5,575 nt of DNA from Bacillota bacterium. Lineage in GTDB: Bacteria > Bacillota > Clostridia > Oscillospirales > Acutalibacteraceae. The stretch covers positions 1-5,575 of the forward strand of contig JAQXHB010000036.1 in NCBI GenBank assembly GCA_029007015.1, in the 5' to 3' direction. The notes beneath the pieces were generated by a model, which was not told the origin of the DNA, made no database searches, and was given only the letters and a program-made list of their open reading frames with translations. The position numbers and the translations under genes are program-made. The first letter of the stretch is position 1. Each line of letters starts with the position of its first letter. This document shows positions 4,848-5,575 of this stretch, piece by piece.

Positions 4848-4886
4848 AAGCACCTCTGTTTTTTTACGAAAGCAGAGGTGCTTTTA
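4846..4886. terminator. Bidirectional terminator between convergent operons
   Basis: A perfect 13-base inverted repeat, AAAAGCACCTCTG (4846-4858) and CAGAGGTGCTTTT (4873-4885), with a 14-base loop rich in T. Read rightward it ends in TTTTATGTT, read leftward in TTTTATTTT, so it can stop transcripts from both the TetR operon and the export-protein gene. Its 5' arm starts within the stop codon of the membrane protein gene. Confidence 0.9.
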
Positions 4887-4891
4887 TGTTA

Positions 4892-5386
4892 TCAAATGAA
4901 CAGTTCCGGTATAAAGTACAGCAATGTCAGCATTATCACGCCGGCCGTGACCACGCCGATGGCAATGGTCGGCAAACTCTTGCGCAGGCGAATATCCATG
5001 ATGCTGGCCACCAGAGCGCCCGTCCAGGCGCCGGTACCCGGCAGTGGAATGGACACGAGCAGCCACAAGCCGAGCATCTCATACCGCCGCACCTTTTCGC
5101 TGTTTTTCTCAGCCCTGCGCATGCACCAGTCGACCGCCTTGCTGAGCAAAGGTATGCGACTGCGGCGCATCCACGCAAATATTTTGCGTATGAACAGCAG
5201 TATAAACGGTATCGGCAACATATTGCCGATAAACGAGAGAGAGAAGCCCATCAGCCAGTTCATATCGTATGCGCGGGCGGCGATAATTCCGCCGCGTATC
5301 TCCGAGACGGGCAACATGGACAGAAAAAACACGACGCCCTCATCCGACAATATTGTTTGTAAAAAGTTTTGTATTGCTTGACTCAT
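4892..5386 (-). CDS. Small multidrug export-like membrane protein (COG2426 / Sm_multidrug_ex)
   Basis: A 164-residue integral membrane protein, the usual size for this family. Family hallmarks are the LPVSEIRGGI region (25-34), the segment SFIGNMLPIPFILLFI (51-66), and IPLPGTGAWTGALVAS (113-128). Hydrophobic stretches run at about 17-35, 46-69, 104-117, 119-131 and 138-161, with the central basic part (RRSRIPLLSK and RRAEKNSEKVRR) on one face. The family is annotated as putative small multidrug export proteins; a transport role has not been proved here and rests on the family name. The start at 5386 is followed by MSQAIQ; the nearest GGAGG (5400-5404) is 13 bases away, longer than usual, and lies within the last codons of the upstream gene. 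The 7-base gap to that gene's stop suggests one operon and translational coupling. It ends just before the bidirectional terminator. Confidence 0.87.
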   Translation of the reverse strand: MSQAIQNFLQTILSDEGVVFFLSMLPVSEIRGGIIAARAYDMNWLMGFSLSFIGNMLPIPFILLFIRKIFAWMRRSRIPLLSKAVDWCMRRAEKNSEKVRRYEMLGLWLLVSIPLPGTGAWTGALVASIMDIRLRKSLPTIAIGVVTAGVIMLTLLYFIPELFI

Positions 5387-5394
5387 TTACTCTA

Positions 5395-5575
5395 TCAATC
5401 CTCCGAACTTGACGGTACGGATGAACCGACAGGCAAATCGGCGGTAATATAATCGCTCAGCATCGGGTCCCCGGTGCTTTGGGTCAGCGACTCATCGGCC
5501 GTTTCGCTGGCGCGGATTTTGCGCGCAACCACGACAACATTCTTGCCCGACTCGGTCTTGCTCGGGGCGATTAGC
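5395..5575 (-). CDS. C-terminal end of an unidentified protein (runs off right edge)
   Basis: The last 59 residues and TGA stop (5395-5397) of a leftward gene that enters from beyond the window. The visible part begins with LIAPSKTESGKNVVVVARKIR, a plausible short beta-strand (NVVVVARKI), followed by a polar, Ser/Asp-rich tail that ends in SVPSSSED. The tail looks disordered, and no motif identifies the family. It lies 8 bases upstream of the export-protein start, and the GGAGG within its last codons probably serves the downstream gene. The frame is supported by being the only open one through this stretch and by its codon use, which is like that of the neighbours. Confidence 0.65.
   Translation of the reverse strand, partial: LIAPSKTESGKNVVVVARKIRASETADESLTQSTGDPMLSDYITADLPVGSSVPSSSED

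Noticed and set aside
4319..5362. A 347-codon rightward open frame crossing the membrane protein gene and the antisense of the export protein
   Set aside because: It is out of frame with two well-supported genes, runs through the bidirectional terminator, and its product is rich in His, Arg and Gln without domain structure.
4878..5381. A 167-codon rightward frame opposite the export protein gene
   Set aside because: It begins within the terminator hairpin and is the antisense of a recognisable membrane family.

Overview
The window looks like chromosomal DNA from a Gram-positive, clostridia-type bacterium (Bacillota, plausibly an uncultured gut member of Oscillospirales or a relative; this placement is inference). 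The grounds are strong GGAGG ribosome binding sites, frequent TTG starts, consensus TATAAT promoters, a MecA-type adaptor, an RnfD-like membrane protein and a small COG2426-type export protein. Most genes are G+C-rich (a 60-base sample inside rpe is 65% G+C). The block from about 2110 to 3000 is clearly different: the 360 bases from 2521 to 2880 are 32.5% G+C.

Layout. At the left edge an RnfD-like gene runs leftward out of the window. Back to back with it, a MecA-like ClpC adaptor gene runs rightward from 572 to 1141 and converges with rpe (ribulose-phosphate 3-epimerase), the two reading frames overlapping by 9 bases. The rpe gene has its own good promoter near 1825-1853. A tRNA-Gln(CUG) gene with encoded CCA follows at 2032-2105, with a consensus promoter and a strong terminator.

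Immediately after the tRNA terminator comes an AT-rich accessory patch: a nested inverted-repeat element (2151-2246), the broken 5' end of a four-helix-bundle (S23/IVS-type) gene (2288-2428), a terminator, then one free-standing AT-rich gene of unknown function (2519-2902) with its own promoter and terminator. This looks like the remains of small insertions downstream of a tRNA.

From about 3069 a three-gene rightward operon follows: a small two-helix membrane protein, a TetR-type regulator and a six-helix membrane protein, all unlinked to known pathways. Its promoter region carries three dyad symmetries that are candidate operators for the TetR protein. A bidirectional terminator (4846-4886) separates it from a leftward operon containing a small multidrug export-like membrane protein and the C-terminal end of an unidentified gene that continues past the right edge.

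No complete new system is evident. The parts most worth following are the AT-rich patch beside the tRNA and the self-contained TetR/membrane protein operon with its dyads.
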